DNA from: Catonella morbi ATCC 51271 | GTDB taxonomy: Bacteria; Bacillota; Clostridia; Lachnospirales; Lachnospiraceae | Assembly: GCF_000160035.2 (NCBI RefSeq) | Contig: NZ_KI535368.1 | Span: 248,001 to 312,000 of the forward strand | Length of the DNA: 64,000 bases | Direction: 5' to 3' | Part shown: in pieces, positions 56,056-64,000 of the stretch | How positions within the stretch are numbered: position 1 is the first letter of the stretch | Layout of the letters: every line of letters begins with the position of its first letter | Notes under the pieces: generated by a model | The model's database searches: none | What the model was told of the DNA's origin: nothing | Seen by the model: only the letters and a program-made list of their open reading frames with translations | Made by a program: the position numbers and the translations under genes

Positions 56056-57870
56056 ATGAAACAAAGTAAATTTAATACTAATAGAGAACTTCTTTTATAC
56101 TTTTTAAGGGGAAGCAAGAGATATTTTATAACTGCGATAGTCTGTATTTCTCTTGTGAACCTGCTTACCCTTATAATACCGAGGGTAATAAGTTATGTTG
56201 TAGATACACTGATTACAGGTAAAGAGAGTAACTTTCCGAACTTTGTAACAAATTTTATAGAAAGTTTGGGAGGTGCGGCTCATCTTAGAGAGAATCTATA
56301 TGTGGTGGCAATCTTTCTTATAATTATAGGAATATTGGCAGCAGTTTTTAACTATCTATACAGATATTACAATACCAAGGGAGCCGAAACTCTTGTAGAA
56401 ACCATGAGAAATGATATCTTTGCGCATATAGCAAAGCTTCCTTTCTCGTGGCATACAAAGAATCAGACGGGTGATATAATCCAGCGTTGTACCTCAGATG
56501 TAGATGCAGTGAAAAACTTTGTATCCAGACAGTTGACCGAGATGGTGAGGACTGTATTAATGCTCGCCTTCTCTATTTATTTTATGTTTGGAGTAAATGT
56601 GAAGCTGGCTCTTATTGCCCTTGCAATTATTCCGATAAATATAGCCTATTCGATATACGGTCATAAAAAAATGGGCAAAATCTTTGAAGAAGCCGATGTG
56701 GAAGAGGGAAAGCTTTCAGCTGTTGTACAGGAGAATCTGACCGGAGTAAGAGTAGTAAGGGCTTTTGGCAGAGAGCTTTTTGAAAAGGAAAGGTTTGAAA
56801 AACAGAACCATGATTATTGGAAGATGTGGATTAGGCTTGACTGGGTACTTGCCTGGTTTTGGTCTATAGGAACATTTTTTCTCAGCATCCAGACCATGAT
56901 AGTGGTCGTGCTTGGAGCAGTTTTTGCTGTTAAGGGAGAAATGCTTGCAGGTGAATATATTGCGTTTTTTTCATATAACATTATGCTTGTGTGGCCTATA
57001 AGAATGCTTGGAAGGCTGGTTTCAGGCCTTAGCCGAAGCGGAATCGCAGCAGAAAGAATAAGATATATTATGGCTTCGGAAGAGGAGGAAGATAAGGGAA
57101 AGAAGCTTACTCCTAAGATGACGGGGGATATAGTATTTAACAATGTAAATTTTGCTTATGATGATACAAAGGAAATTGTTAAAAATGTATCATTTACCAT
57201 AAAGGGTGGTACTACAGTTGGCATACTCGGTGGAACAGGTTCGGGTAAATCCACACTTATGCATCTTTTAAACAGACTCTATGAACTTCCTAAGGAAAAC
57301 GGAAGCATAACTATATCTGATGTGGATATAAATGATATTGAAATAGGCTATCTTCGTGAAAATGTAGGAATGGTACTTCAGGAGCCTTATTTATTTTCAA
57401 GAACCTTGGCTGAAAATATAGCACTTGGCGGTAAGGAGGCAGAGAGAGCAGACATAGAAGAAGCAGCAGGTACTGCAAGTCTTTTAGAGACTATTGAGAA
57501 TTTTAAGGAAGGCTTTGAGACTACAGTTGGAGAAAGAGGTGTTACACTTTCGGGTGGGCAGAAGCAGAGAACAGCCATTGCCCGTATGCTTATCGGAAAG
57601 TCACCTATTATGGTATTTGACGATTCGCTTTCTGCCGTTGATGCGGAAACTGATGCAAAGATAAGAAAGGGACTTATGGAAAAGGGAAAAGACAGCACAG
57701 TTATTATCATTTCCCACAGAATTACAACCCTTATGGCAGCAGATAATATACTGGTATTTGATAAGGGGAGCCTTGCTGAATCAGGTACTCATAATGAGCT
57801 TTTGGCTAAAGAGGGCATTTACAAGAAAATCTATGACATACAGTCTGTAGCTCTTGACTACGAGTCGTAA
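56056..57870 (+). CDS. ABC exporter half-transporter (degenerate-site subunit)
   Basis: 604 residues from the ATG at 56056 (AGGAG upstream). Six-helix membrane domain, ATPase with GGTGSGKST (near 392), LSGGQKQRTAIAR (near 497) and Walker B ending FDDS, where aspartate replaces the catalytic glutamate. This is the pattern of one subunit of heterodimeric exporters such as LmrCD or TM287/288. Partner follows after 9 nt. Substrate probably a drug or peptide. Confidence 0.9.
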   Translation: MKQSKFNTNRELLLYFLRGSKRYFITAIVCISLVNLLTLIIPRVISYVVDTLITGKESNFPNFVTNFIESLGGAAHLRENLYVVAIFLIIIGILAAVFNYLYRYYNTKGAETLVETMRNDIFAHIAKLPFSWHTKNQTGDIIQRCTSDVDAVKNFVSRQLTEMVRTVLMLAFSIYFMFGVNVKLALIALAIIPINIAYSIYGHKKMGKIFEEADVEEGKLSAVVQENLTGVRVVRAFGRELFEKERFEKQNHDYWKMWIRLDWVLAWFWSIGTFFLSIQTMIVVVLGAVFAVKGEMLAGEYIAFFSYNIMLVWPIRMLGRLVSGLSRSGIAAERIRYIMASEEEEDKGKKLTPKMTGDIVFNNVNFAYDDTKEIVKNVSFTIKGGTTVGILGGTGSGKSTLMHLLNRLYELPKENGSITISDVDINDIEIGYLRENVGMVLQEPYLFSRTLAENIALGGKEAERADIEEAAGTASLLETIENFKEGFETTVGERGVTLSGGQKQRTAIARMLIGKSPIMVFDDSLSAVDAETDAKIRKGLMEKGKDSTVIIISHRITTLMAADNILVFDKGSLAESGTHNELLAKEGIYKKIYDIQSVALDYES

Positions 57871-57879
57871 GGAGGTTAT

Positions 57880-59694
57880 ATGCAGGATAAAACTACGATA
57901 AAGTTCCTGCCCTGGCTTGGCATACCTAAGCTTTGGCCATATTTTAGGGCATATAAAAAAGAGATGGTAATAATGTTTGTAACAGCGGCTATTTCGACCC
58001 TTTTTGAAATAGTATTCCCGCTTTTTAATCAATATGCAATAAATAATTTCATAGGGAAAAGAGAATTAAACGGAATTGGAATGTTTGTGGTTCTATATTT
58101 TATAGCAATCGTGATTCAAATTATAATGCAGTTTATTTCGCCTTATGTTGCTTCAAATATAGAGATAAGTGTTGCAAGAGATTTAAGAAATTCAAGTTTT
58201 AATCATTTACAGTCACTTTCATTTTCATATTTTAACCAGAATAATGTAGGCTATATACACGCAAGGGTAATGAGTGACACCGGAAGAATCGGTGAGATTG
58301 CAGCCTGGTACTTCTTTGACATTATGTGGTCAACAGTCTATATTGTAGGTGCTTTTGCGGTAATGTTCAGTTTAAATGCAAAACTGGCACTTGCAATAGC
58401 AATCATTTTGCCGATTGAAGCCATAATAGTTTCAATCTTCCAAAAAAATCTCTTGCACCTGAATCGTGAAGTAAGAGAGATAAACTCTGCAATTACAGGA
58501 AATTTTAATGAAGGAATCACAGGTGCAAAGGAGATAAAAACTCTCGTTGCAGAAGGAAGAATGAAAGAAAATTTTGACAGAGATACTCTCAACATGAAAA
58601 GAAAATCTATAAGAGTGGCTCATTTTTCAGCACTTTCTTCTTCTTTGGTTTCACTTGTAAGTTCGGTTGTAATTGCGCTTGTACTTATGCAGGCAAGTAT
58701 TTTAAGTCTTGAAGGAGTTATGCTTATAGGAACCCTGTCTGTATTTATGTCCTATGTGCAGGGGATAATAGAGCCTATAAGTAATATCACACTGACATTT
58801 GCAGATCTCATTGCTTCATCTGTAAATATTGAGAGATTTACAGGGCTTATGGCTACGGAATCGGATGTGGCAGACAGCAAAGAAGTTGTGGAAAAATACG
58901 GAGATATATTTAATCCAAAGAAGGAAAACTGGGAAGAGCTGCATGGTGACATAGAGTTTAAGGATGTGACTTTTAAATATCCCGACGGAGATGAATATGT
59001 GCTTGAGAATTTTAATCTGAAAGTTCCACAAGGCACTAATGTGGCTATTGTGGGAGAAACAGGTGCGGGAAAGTCAACCCTTGTAAACCTCGTCTGCCGT
59101 TTCTTTGAGCCTACCAAAGGGCAGGTGCTGATAGACGGCAGGGATGCAAGGGAGCGTTCCGGACAGTGGTTACATTCAAATATAGGCTATGTATTGCAGT
59201 CTCCGCACCTTTTTTCAGGTACAATCAGGGAGAACCTGAGATATGGCAAGCCTGATGCAACTGATGAGGAGATAATGAAGGCGCTGGAGCTTGTGTCTGC
59301 TACAGAAGTAGTAGAGAAGATGGACAAGGGGCTTGACAGTGAAGTGGGAGAAGGCGGAGACCTGCTTTCAACCGGTGAGAAACAGTTGATTTCATTCGCC
59401 AGGGCAATAATTGCAGAGCCTAAGATACTGGTACTTGATGAGGCTACTTCTTCTATAGATACTGTGACCGAAAAGATAATTCAGGACGCGATAGATAAGG
59501 TAATCACAGGAAGAACTTCCTTTGTAATAGCCCACAGACTTTCAACCATAGTAAACGCTGATGTAATCCTTGTGGTAAAGGACGGTAAGATTATAGAGCA
59601 GGGAAAACATAAGGAGCTTATGAGGCAGAAAGGATATTATTACGGGCTGTTTACAAGACAGTTTGAGAACAGTGTGGTGGATGAGATAGGATAA
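57880..59694 (+). CDS. ABC exporter half-transporter (consensus-Walker subunit)
   Basis: 604 residues. Membrane domain, ATPase with GETGAGKST (near 392), non-consensus signature LSTGEKQLISFAR (near 496) and intact Walker B LDEATSSID. Complements the previous subunit: its catalytic Glu with the partner's LSGGQ makes one working ATP site, the other is degenerate. AAGGAGG before the ATG. Confidence 0.92.
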   Translation: MQDKTTIKFLPWLGIPKLWPYFRAYKKEMVIMFVTAAISTLFEIVFPLFNQYAINNFIGKRELNGIGMFVVLYFIAIVIQIIMQFISPYVASNIEISVARDLRNSSFNHLQSLSFSYFNQNNVGYIHARVMSDTGRIGEIAAWYFFDIMWSTVYIVGAFAVMFSLNAKLALAIAIILPIEAIIVSIFQKNLLHLNREVREINSAITGNFNEGITGAKEIKTLVAEGRMKENFDRDTLNMKRKSIRVAHFSALSSSLVSLVSSVVIALVLMQASILSLEGVMLIGTLSVFMSYVQGIIEPISNITLTFADLIASSVNIERFTGLMATESDVADSKEVVEKYGDIFNPKKENWEELHGDIEFKDVTFKYPDGDEYVLENFNLKVPQGTNVAIVGETGAGKSTLVNLVCRFFEPTKGQVLIDGRDARERSGQWLHSNIGYVLQSPHLFSGTIRENLRYGKPDATDEEIMKALELVSATEVVEKMDKGLDSEVGEGGDLLSTGEKQLISFARAIIAEPKILVLDEATSSIDTVTEKIIQDAIDKVITGRTSFVIAHRLSTIVNADVILVVKDGKIIEQGKHKELMRQKGYYYGLFTRQFENSVVDEIG

Positions 59695-59704
59695 ATTTTG
59701 ATTT

Positions 59705-59760
59705 AAAGTAAATAACAGACTGACTTGGAAGCAATTCTTGGTCAGTCTGTTATTTACTTT
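59705..59760. terminator. Long palindrome, terminator-like (copy 1)
   Basis: Perfect 20-bp arms (AAAGTAAATAACAGACTGAC and complement) around a 16-nt loop, 10 bases after the exporter stop. A similar palindrome is at 61007-61050. Confidence 0.8.
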
Positions 59761-59883
59761 GCAGAAACATTTGTAATCTGCCCCAATATACCAATAAAAG
59801 GGATATTTTACCGGCTTAGCTGATTAAATACTTAGCTAAAGCGGAATAATACCTGTCTTATGGGTAAGGTATGACTAATAGTT

Positions 59884-60693
59884 TTACAAAGCCATAACTA
59901 CTTCCATTGGCAGACCTGTAAATTTTGTTATAAGTTCGGGGTTAACTCCTTCTTCCCTCATACTTCTGGCTATTTTGAATTTTTCCTTTTCAGCACCTTG
60001 TTCTTCACCACGAGCTTTACCACGAGCTTCACCCTCACTAATCCATTCCTCTTTCCATCTCTGTAAAGTTTCGTCCATTTTTACAGCACCTCCTTCATCA
60101 AACTTAAATCTGGCTTTAATTTCGCTTGTCACAGGGAATTCTTCCGTATTATAAGTATCATTTTCAGTAAACACTTTCATCAGTTTGGAAAATTTAGAGC
60201 CGTTGTCGATTACTGCATTTGCGTATATTTCGGTAAGCCCGTCTTCAACAACCTGTCCTGTTTCCATAACCACTTTTTTCACATGATAGAGTGGGAGTCC
60301 ACTCTTAAACATATCAAAGGTAGAGATAAAGATTACGCAGACATCAGGAACAAATTCAAACTTTGTTCCGGTTTCTGTTATATTTGTAGTTAAGATAGAA
60401 CCGTTATATCTGACTCTTCTAAGATGGTCATCATTATCTGCCTTCTGCACCTCAATATTAATATGTCGTCCGTCCCCGGTTATACATTTTGCATCCATAA
60501 TTATAGAACGCCCATGAAGATTTTCCACCTTGCATTGAGGTATATTCTCAGTAACTATGAGTTCATCATCATCTAGGATGACTCGGAGTATTTCTTCACA
60601 AAACTCCCTGCTTTCCGCCATCTTGCTAAACATCAAGTCATCAATCGGGTTCAGCCCTCTGGCATACTCTTCAAATTCTTTCTTGGTTGGCAT
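59884..60693 (-). CDS. Rpn-family PD-(D/E)XK nuclease (PF12784-type, 'transposase')
   Basis: 269 residues. N-terminal NPIDDLMFSKMAESREFCEEILRVIL, nuclease core with MDAKCITGDGRHINIEVQKAD (the Asp and E-x-Q), then a charged GEARGKARGEEQGAEKEKF repeat and a C-terminal helical part. Rpn proteins are DNA endonucleases that promote RecA-independent recombination and can act in defence (established for E. coli RpnA; recent work). The gene lies between two similar palindromes. Confidence 0.88.
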   Translation of the reverse strand: MPTKKEFEEYARGLNPIDDLMFSKMAESREFCEEILRVILDDDELIVTENIPQCKVENLHGRSIIMDAKCITGDGRHINIEVQKADNDDHLRRVRYNGSILTTNITETGTKFEFVPDVCVIFISTFDMFKSGLPLYHVKKVVMETGQVVEDGLTEIYANAVIDNGSKFSKLMKVFTENDTYNTEEFPVTSEIKARFKFDEGGAVKMDETLQRWKEEWISEGEARGKARGEEQGAEKEKFKIARSMREEGVNPELITKFTGLPMEVVMAL

Positions 60694-61006
60694 TGTAGTC
60701 CTTTCTTTTTTGGATTTGCTATAATGCCTATGTGGCTATTATAACAGATATTTTGAAAAATATAAACTTAGAAATTCCTGCTAAGTAGAGAAAAGATATA
60801 CTCAGTTTAGAATTAACATAGATATGAGCCACAATAATCAAAAAGAGTTTGAGACCTTGATAGAAACTTACAGAATGAATGAAATTTATAAATCATAGTG
60901 ATTATTATGACTCATATTTACAAGTAAAATTATAAGATATTTTAAGTTTTTAGCCAATGGTAAAGTGTACAAAAATTAGGGAGTTTACTATACAAAGTAA
61001 ACAAAA
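60694..61006. other. Upstream region of the Rpn gene
   Basis: AT-rich, with the Shine-Dalgarno AAAGGACT on the minus strand near 60697. No ORF or repeat recognised. Confidence 0.4.
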
Positions 61007-61050
61007 AATAACAGACTGATTTAGAAGTAATCCGCTATCAGTCTGTTATT
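61007..61050. repeat. Palindrome copy 2
   Basis: AATAACAGACTGAT and ATCAGTCTGTTATT around a 16-nt loop; arms and following bases (TTATTTA..TTTGTAA) match 59705-59780. Weaker pairing extends to TACAAA/TTTGTA (60991-61059). Confidence 0.75.
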
Positions 61051-61129
61051 TAATTTGTAACAATATTTTTAATATGCTCATTTTTACAAAGATGACGGTA
61101 TATGAATATCTTTTGATATTTATATACTA

Positions 61130-61307
61130 TAGCCCAATTATTCACGCCATAGGTCACAGACCTCTTATCATGCATAGTATAGTAGGGTAAACCGTTTTTG
61201 GTCTGTGACTACGGGGGATATTACCAAACAACTGTGAAATATCGTAAATCAAAGACTGCGTCTTTATTACGATACTTCAAAAGATGTTTCGTGAATAATT
61301 TGGGCTA
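61130..61307. repeat. MITE-like element, family C copy 2
   Basis: 178 bp with terminal inverted repeats TAGCCCAATTATTCACG and CGTGAATAATTTGGGCTA, bounded by TATA on both sides, which fits a TA target. Internal hairpins as in 35764-35936. The metF stop codon is the first three bases of its right end. Confidence 0.85.
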
Positions 61308-62171
61308 TATTATTTTACGTATACCTTCGCATATTTTTCTGGCAACGAGGGGATTGTTCATTGTATATAAATGAATTCCGTCTATGTCACTTGCAAGGAG
61401 GTCAATAATCTGGCTTAGAGCATAGGACATTCCTGCTTCGAAAAGTGCTTCCTTATTATCCTCATACTTGTGTATAATTTTTTGAAAGCGAAGAGGAAAA
61501 GCAGCCCCGCACATCGTTATCATTCTCTTTATTTGTGCGGCATTTATTACAGGCATAATGCCCGGAATAACAGGAACATTTATATCTGCAACCTTGCAGT
61601 TTTCCTGAAAGCGAATGAAGATATCGTTATCAAAGAATAACTGAGACAGCAGAACCTCTGCCCCTGAATTAACCTTTGTTTTTAAGTGCTTTATTTCGTT
61701 AACCACACCGTCTGATTCAGGATGACACTCAGGATAGCAGGCAGCCAAAAAGCAGAAATTCCATCTTTCCTTCATATAAGCAATCAGGTCGGAGGCATGC
61801 TTAAAATCATCTTTTTCCGGGAAGTTTGGATTCTTATCTCCTCTGAGAGCAAGCACATTTTCAAGTCCCGCATCTGAGAGAACCTTTGCAAACTCATCAA
61901 TTTCAGCTTTGTTGTAGTGAAGGCAGGTAAGATGAACTACAGGTTCTACATGGTACTCGTGTTTTATTTTCCTGGCTAATTCTATGGTGCGGTTGCAGTT
62001 TGAACTGCCCCCGGCACCAAAGGTTACACTTATATAATCGGGCTTAAGTTCACAAAGAACAGCCAGAGTTTCATCTATATTTTTTAACTCACTATCCTTT
62101 TTGGGCGGAAATATCTCAAAGGATAGAACCTTTTTATCTTTCTTTTCTTTGTAAACTTGGGAAACTTTCAT
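61305..62171 (-). CDS. metF: Methylenetetrahydrofolate reductase
   Basis: 288 residues, the usual MetF length. N-terminal SFEIFPPKKD, then YISVTFGAGGSSNCNRT, HLTCLHYNKAEI, ALRGDKNP and AQLFFD-type LSQLFFDND and VPGIMPV motifs of the FAD-binding TIM barrel. Makes 5-methyl-THF for the methionine synthase encoded directly upstream (3 nt spacing; AATGAGG inside metE precedes the start). The stop is supplied by the MITE-like repeat. Confidence 0.95.
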   Translation of the reverse strand: MKVSQVYKEKKDKKVLSFEIFPPKKDSELKNIDETLAVLCELKPDYISVTFGAGGSSNCNRTIELARKIKHEYHVEPVVHLTCLHYNKAEIDEFAKVLSDAGLENVLALRGDKNPNFPEKDDFKHASDLIAYMKERWNFCFLAACYPECHPESDGVVNEIKHLKTKVNSGAEVLLSQLFFDNDIFIRFQENCKVADINVPVIPGIMPVINAAQIKRMITMCGAAFPLRFQKIIHKYEDNKEALFEAGMSYALSQIIDLLASDIDGIHLYTMNNPLVARKICEGIRKII

Positions 62172-62174
62172 AAA

Positions 62175-64000
62175 TTATGCCTCATTCCTAATTATTTTTG
62201 CCGCAGCCACCATATTTTTCAGGCTTTCTTCTGTCTCAGGAATGCCTCTGGTCTTTAATCCACAGTCAGGATTTACCCAAAGTTTATCTCTGTCAATTTT
62301 AGAAAGCATAGTATGAAGGGTGGCAACAATTTCATCAACTGAAGGTACCCTAGGTGAGTGAATATCGTATACACCCGGACCAACCTCTGTTTCAAAATTA
62401 TGTTCTTTTAATGCTGTAAGTATCTGTAAGTCGGAGCGGGAAGCCTCAAAGGTAATAACATCCGCATCCATATTGTCAATAGCAGGGATAATATCAGTAA
62501 ACTCGCTATAACACATATGTGTGTGAATCTGAGTTTCAGGTCTTACTCCGCTATGTGTAAGGCGGAAAGCAGGGATAGCAAAGTCAAGGTATTCCTTCTG
62601 CCAGTCGGATTTTCTGAGAGGAAGTTTCTCTCTGAGAGCTGCCTCGTCAATCTGAATGATTTTAATTCCGTTCTTCTCTAAATCAAGAACCTCATCTCTT
62701 ATTGCAAGAGCTATCTGAGAAATGGACTCCTTGATTGATATATCCTCTCTTGGGAATGACCAGTTAAGTATAGTAACAGGGCCGGTAAGCATTCCTTTCA
62801 TGATTCTTTTTGTAAGTGACTGGGCATAAGCAGACCATTCTACTGTAATAGCCTTCTTTCTGTAAACATCACCCCAGATAACAGGAGGTTTAACGCATCT
62901 GGTACCGTAAGACTGTACCCAGGCTTTCTCGGTGAAGAGGAAGCCACCAAGAGCCTCACCAAAGTACTCAACCATGTCATTACGCTCATATTCACCATGG
63001 ACAAGAACATCGATATCAATGTCTTCCTGGAATTTTACACAGTCGGCAATCTGCTTTTTGTTAAACTCTTTATATTCTGCCTCTGTTATATCGCCCTTTC
63101 TGAAAGCTGAGCGGTTTGCCTTTACCTCTCTGGTCTGCGGGAAGGAACCGATAGTAGTAGTCGGGAACTCAGGAAGACCAAATTCCTTTTTCTGTAATTC
63201 CTGACGTTTCCTGCGCTCAGGGCTTCTTGTATAGTCACTTTCAGTAACAAGTGAAAGCCTTTTATGTACATCTTCGCTATAGCAGTCTCTTTCTCCGGCA
63301 AACAGCTTTACATTAGCCTGATATGAAGCCTCATTCTTATAATTTGCATTTTCAGCAAGTGCCTTAAGTTCAGCTAGCTCGCAAAGCTTCTCTTCAGCAA
63401 ATGCAAAGTATGAAAGATGATTTGCTGATAACTTGGTCTCGTGCTTTGTTGTATATGGAACATGTAAAAGTGAGCAGGAGGTAGATAAAACGCAGTTTAT
63501 TCCCTTTTTCTGTAATCTTGTTAAGGTCTGTAAAGTCTTATCGTAGTTGTTTCTCCAGATATTCTTTCCGTTTACAAGGCCTGCAAATAAAAGTTTGTCC
63601 TCCGGGAAACCATGCTTTTCAACAAGAGAGAAGGTTTCCTTTCCCTCTATGAAATCAAGACCGATTCCGTCAAAAGGAAGTTTAATTAAATCTTCGTAAA
63701 TGTCTCTTACATCACCGAAATATGTCTGAACTAAAACCTTAGAACTATTCTTGGATGAGAGAAAAGCAGAATAAATCTTATTAAATAATGCGATATCTTC
63801 GCTATCTGTATCTCTTACAAGAGCCGGCTCATCAAACTGAATCCAGCTTATGCCGGTTTCTTCAGCTTTCTTAACATAACTCTGATATGCACTGATAAGA
63901 GCATCTACAAAATCATTTGAAGATTTCTCACCGGTAAAGCGGCATAGTTTAAGCAAGGTGTAGGCACCGATTACAATAGGCTTAGTCTCTATACCAAGTG
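62175..64000 (-). CDS. metE: Cobalamin-independent methionine synthase, partial
   Basis: The frame is open to the right window edge, so the 5' part is missing; about 608 codons are visible of an expected 750-770. The catalytic C-terminal domain is complete: zinc ligands in THMCYSEF (His, Cys), the following glutamate in ITFEASRSD and Cys in [10 protein letters not shown]; also [13 protein letters not shown]. Transfers a methyl group from 5-methyl-THF triglutamate to homocysteine. Forms an operon with metF. Promoter and any methionine riboswitch would lie outside the window. Confidence 0.95.
   Translation of the reverse strand, partial: LGIETKPIVIGAYTLLKLCRFTGEKSSNDFVDALISAYQSYVKKAEETGISWIQFDEPALVRDTDSEDIALFNKIYSAFLSSKNSSKVLVQTYFGDVRDIYEDLIKLPFDGIGLDFIEGKETFSLVEKHGFPEDKLLFAGLVNGKNIWRNNYDKTLQTLTRLQKKGINCVLSTSCSLLHVPYTTKHETKLSANHLSYFAFAEEKLCELAELKALAENANYKNEASYQANVKLFAGERDCYSEDVHKRLSLVTESDYTRSPERRKRQELQKKEFGLPEFPTTTIGSFPQTREVKANRSAFRKGDITEAEYKEFNKKQIADCVKFQEDIDIDVLVHGEYERNDMVEYFGEALGGFLFTEKAWVQSYGTRCVKPPVIWGDVYRKKAITVEWSAYAQSLTKRIMKGMLTGPVTILNWSFPREDISIKESISQIALAIRDEVLDLEKNGIKIIQIDEAALREKLPLRKSDWQKEYLDFAIPAFRLTHSGVRPETQIHTHMCYSEFTDIIPAIDNMDADVITFEASRSDLQILTALKEHNFETEVGPGVYDIHSPRVPSVDEIVATLHTMLSKIDRDKLWVNPDCGLKTRGIPETEESLKNMVAAAKIIRNEA

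Overview
The window looks like a low-GC Firmicute chromosome. The 16S gene starts with the usual AGAGTTTGATCCTGGCTCAG and, together with the CDS content, points to Clostridia, family Lachnospiraceae; an oral Lachnoanaerobaculum-like organism is a guess from memory and was not checked. Coding density is high, starts are preceded by strong GGAGG-type ribosome binding sites, and several genes are coupled by 1-14 nt overlaps.

Layout. 1-6243: an ECF-type importer (S component tail, EcfT, double ATPase) joined to a pair of exporter-fold ABC half-transporters; the double ATPase and one half-transporter are one polypeptide. 6244-13066: accessory stretch with 23-bp tandem repeats, a DUF4143 ATPase, a COG0701 permease/CobW GTPase/thioredoxin-like trio, a Fic protein under repeated operators, and a SUKH-DUF4375 protein. 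13113-15992: ArsR regulator plus a four-domain persulfide-handling flavoprotein. 16006-21149 (minus strand): a surface methionine-repair operon: Met-rich secreted thioredoxin, MsrAB, a tiny lipoprotein with an in-frame TGA forming a C-x-x-(TGA) motif, and a YesN/YesM-type two-component system. 21391-28155: methyltransferase, BlaI/BlaR1 pair, DUF421 protein, AlkD-like protein, acetyltransferase and an unknown membrane protein, with several palindromic repeats between them. 28239-40468: a carbohydrate island with two complete CUT1 ABC transporters, two LacI regulators, a GH35-like beta-galactosidase and a GH30 enzyme, probably for beta-galactan oligosaccharides. 40498-42193: GlsB-type stress protein and a CDF metal exporter. 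42400-48073: an rRNA operon in the order 16S-5S-tRNA-Ile-23S, with no 5S after the 23S. 48378-55937: DUF4358 lipoprotein, acyltransferase, Maf-type glycosyltransferase, P-loop kinase, two CgeB-type glycosyltransferases and a PHP phosphoesterase. 55985-59694: heterodimeric ABC exporter with a BlaI-like operator upstream. 59705-64000: Rpn nuclease gene between two similar palindromes, then metF and metE (metE runs off the window).

Non-coding repeats are a theme. At least three small interspersed families are visible: a MITE-like element with terminal inverted repeats (35764-35936 and 61130-61307, with diverged relatives), a GTGTCAAAAG-ended palindrome, and a GGATTACGAATATTTTTGCAAGG family. Several end exactly at, or inside, the termini of genes and create false 5' extensions or new C-termini.

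The most interesting candidates are the possible selenocysteine lipoprotein in the MsrAB operon, the 25%-methionine domain of the neighbouring thioredoxin, the three-ATPase fusion protein, the rRNA gene order, and a BlaI-type operator placed in front of a distant ABC exporter.
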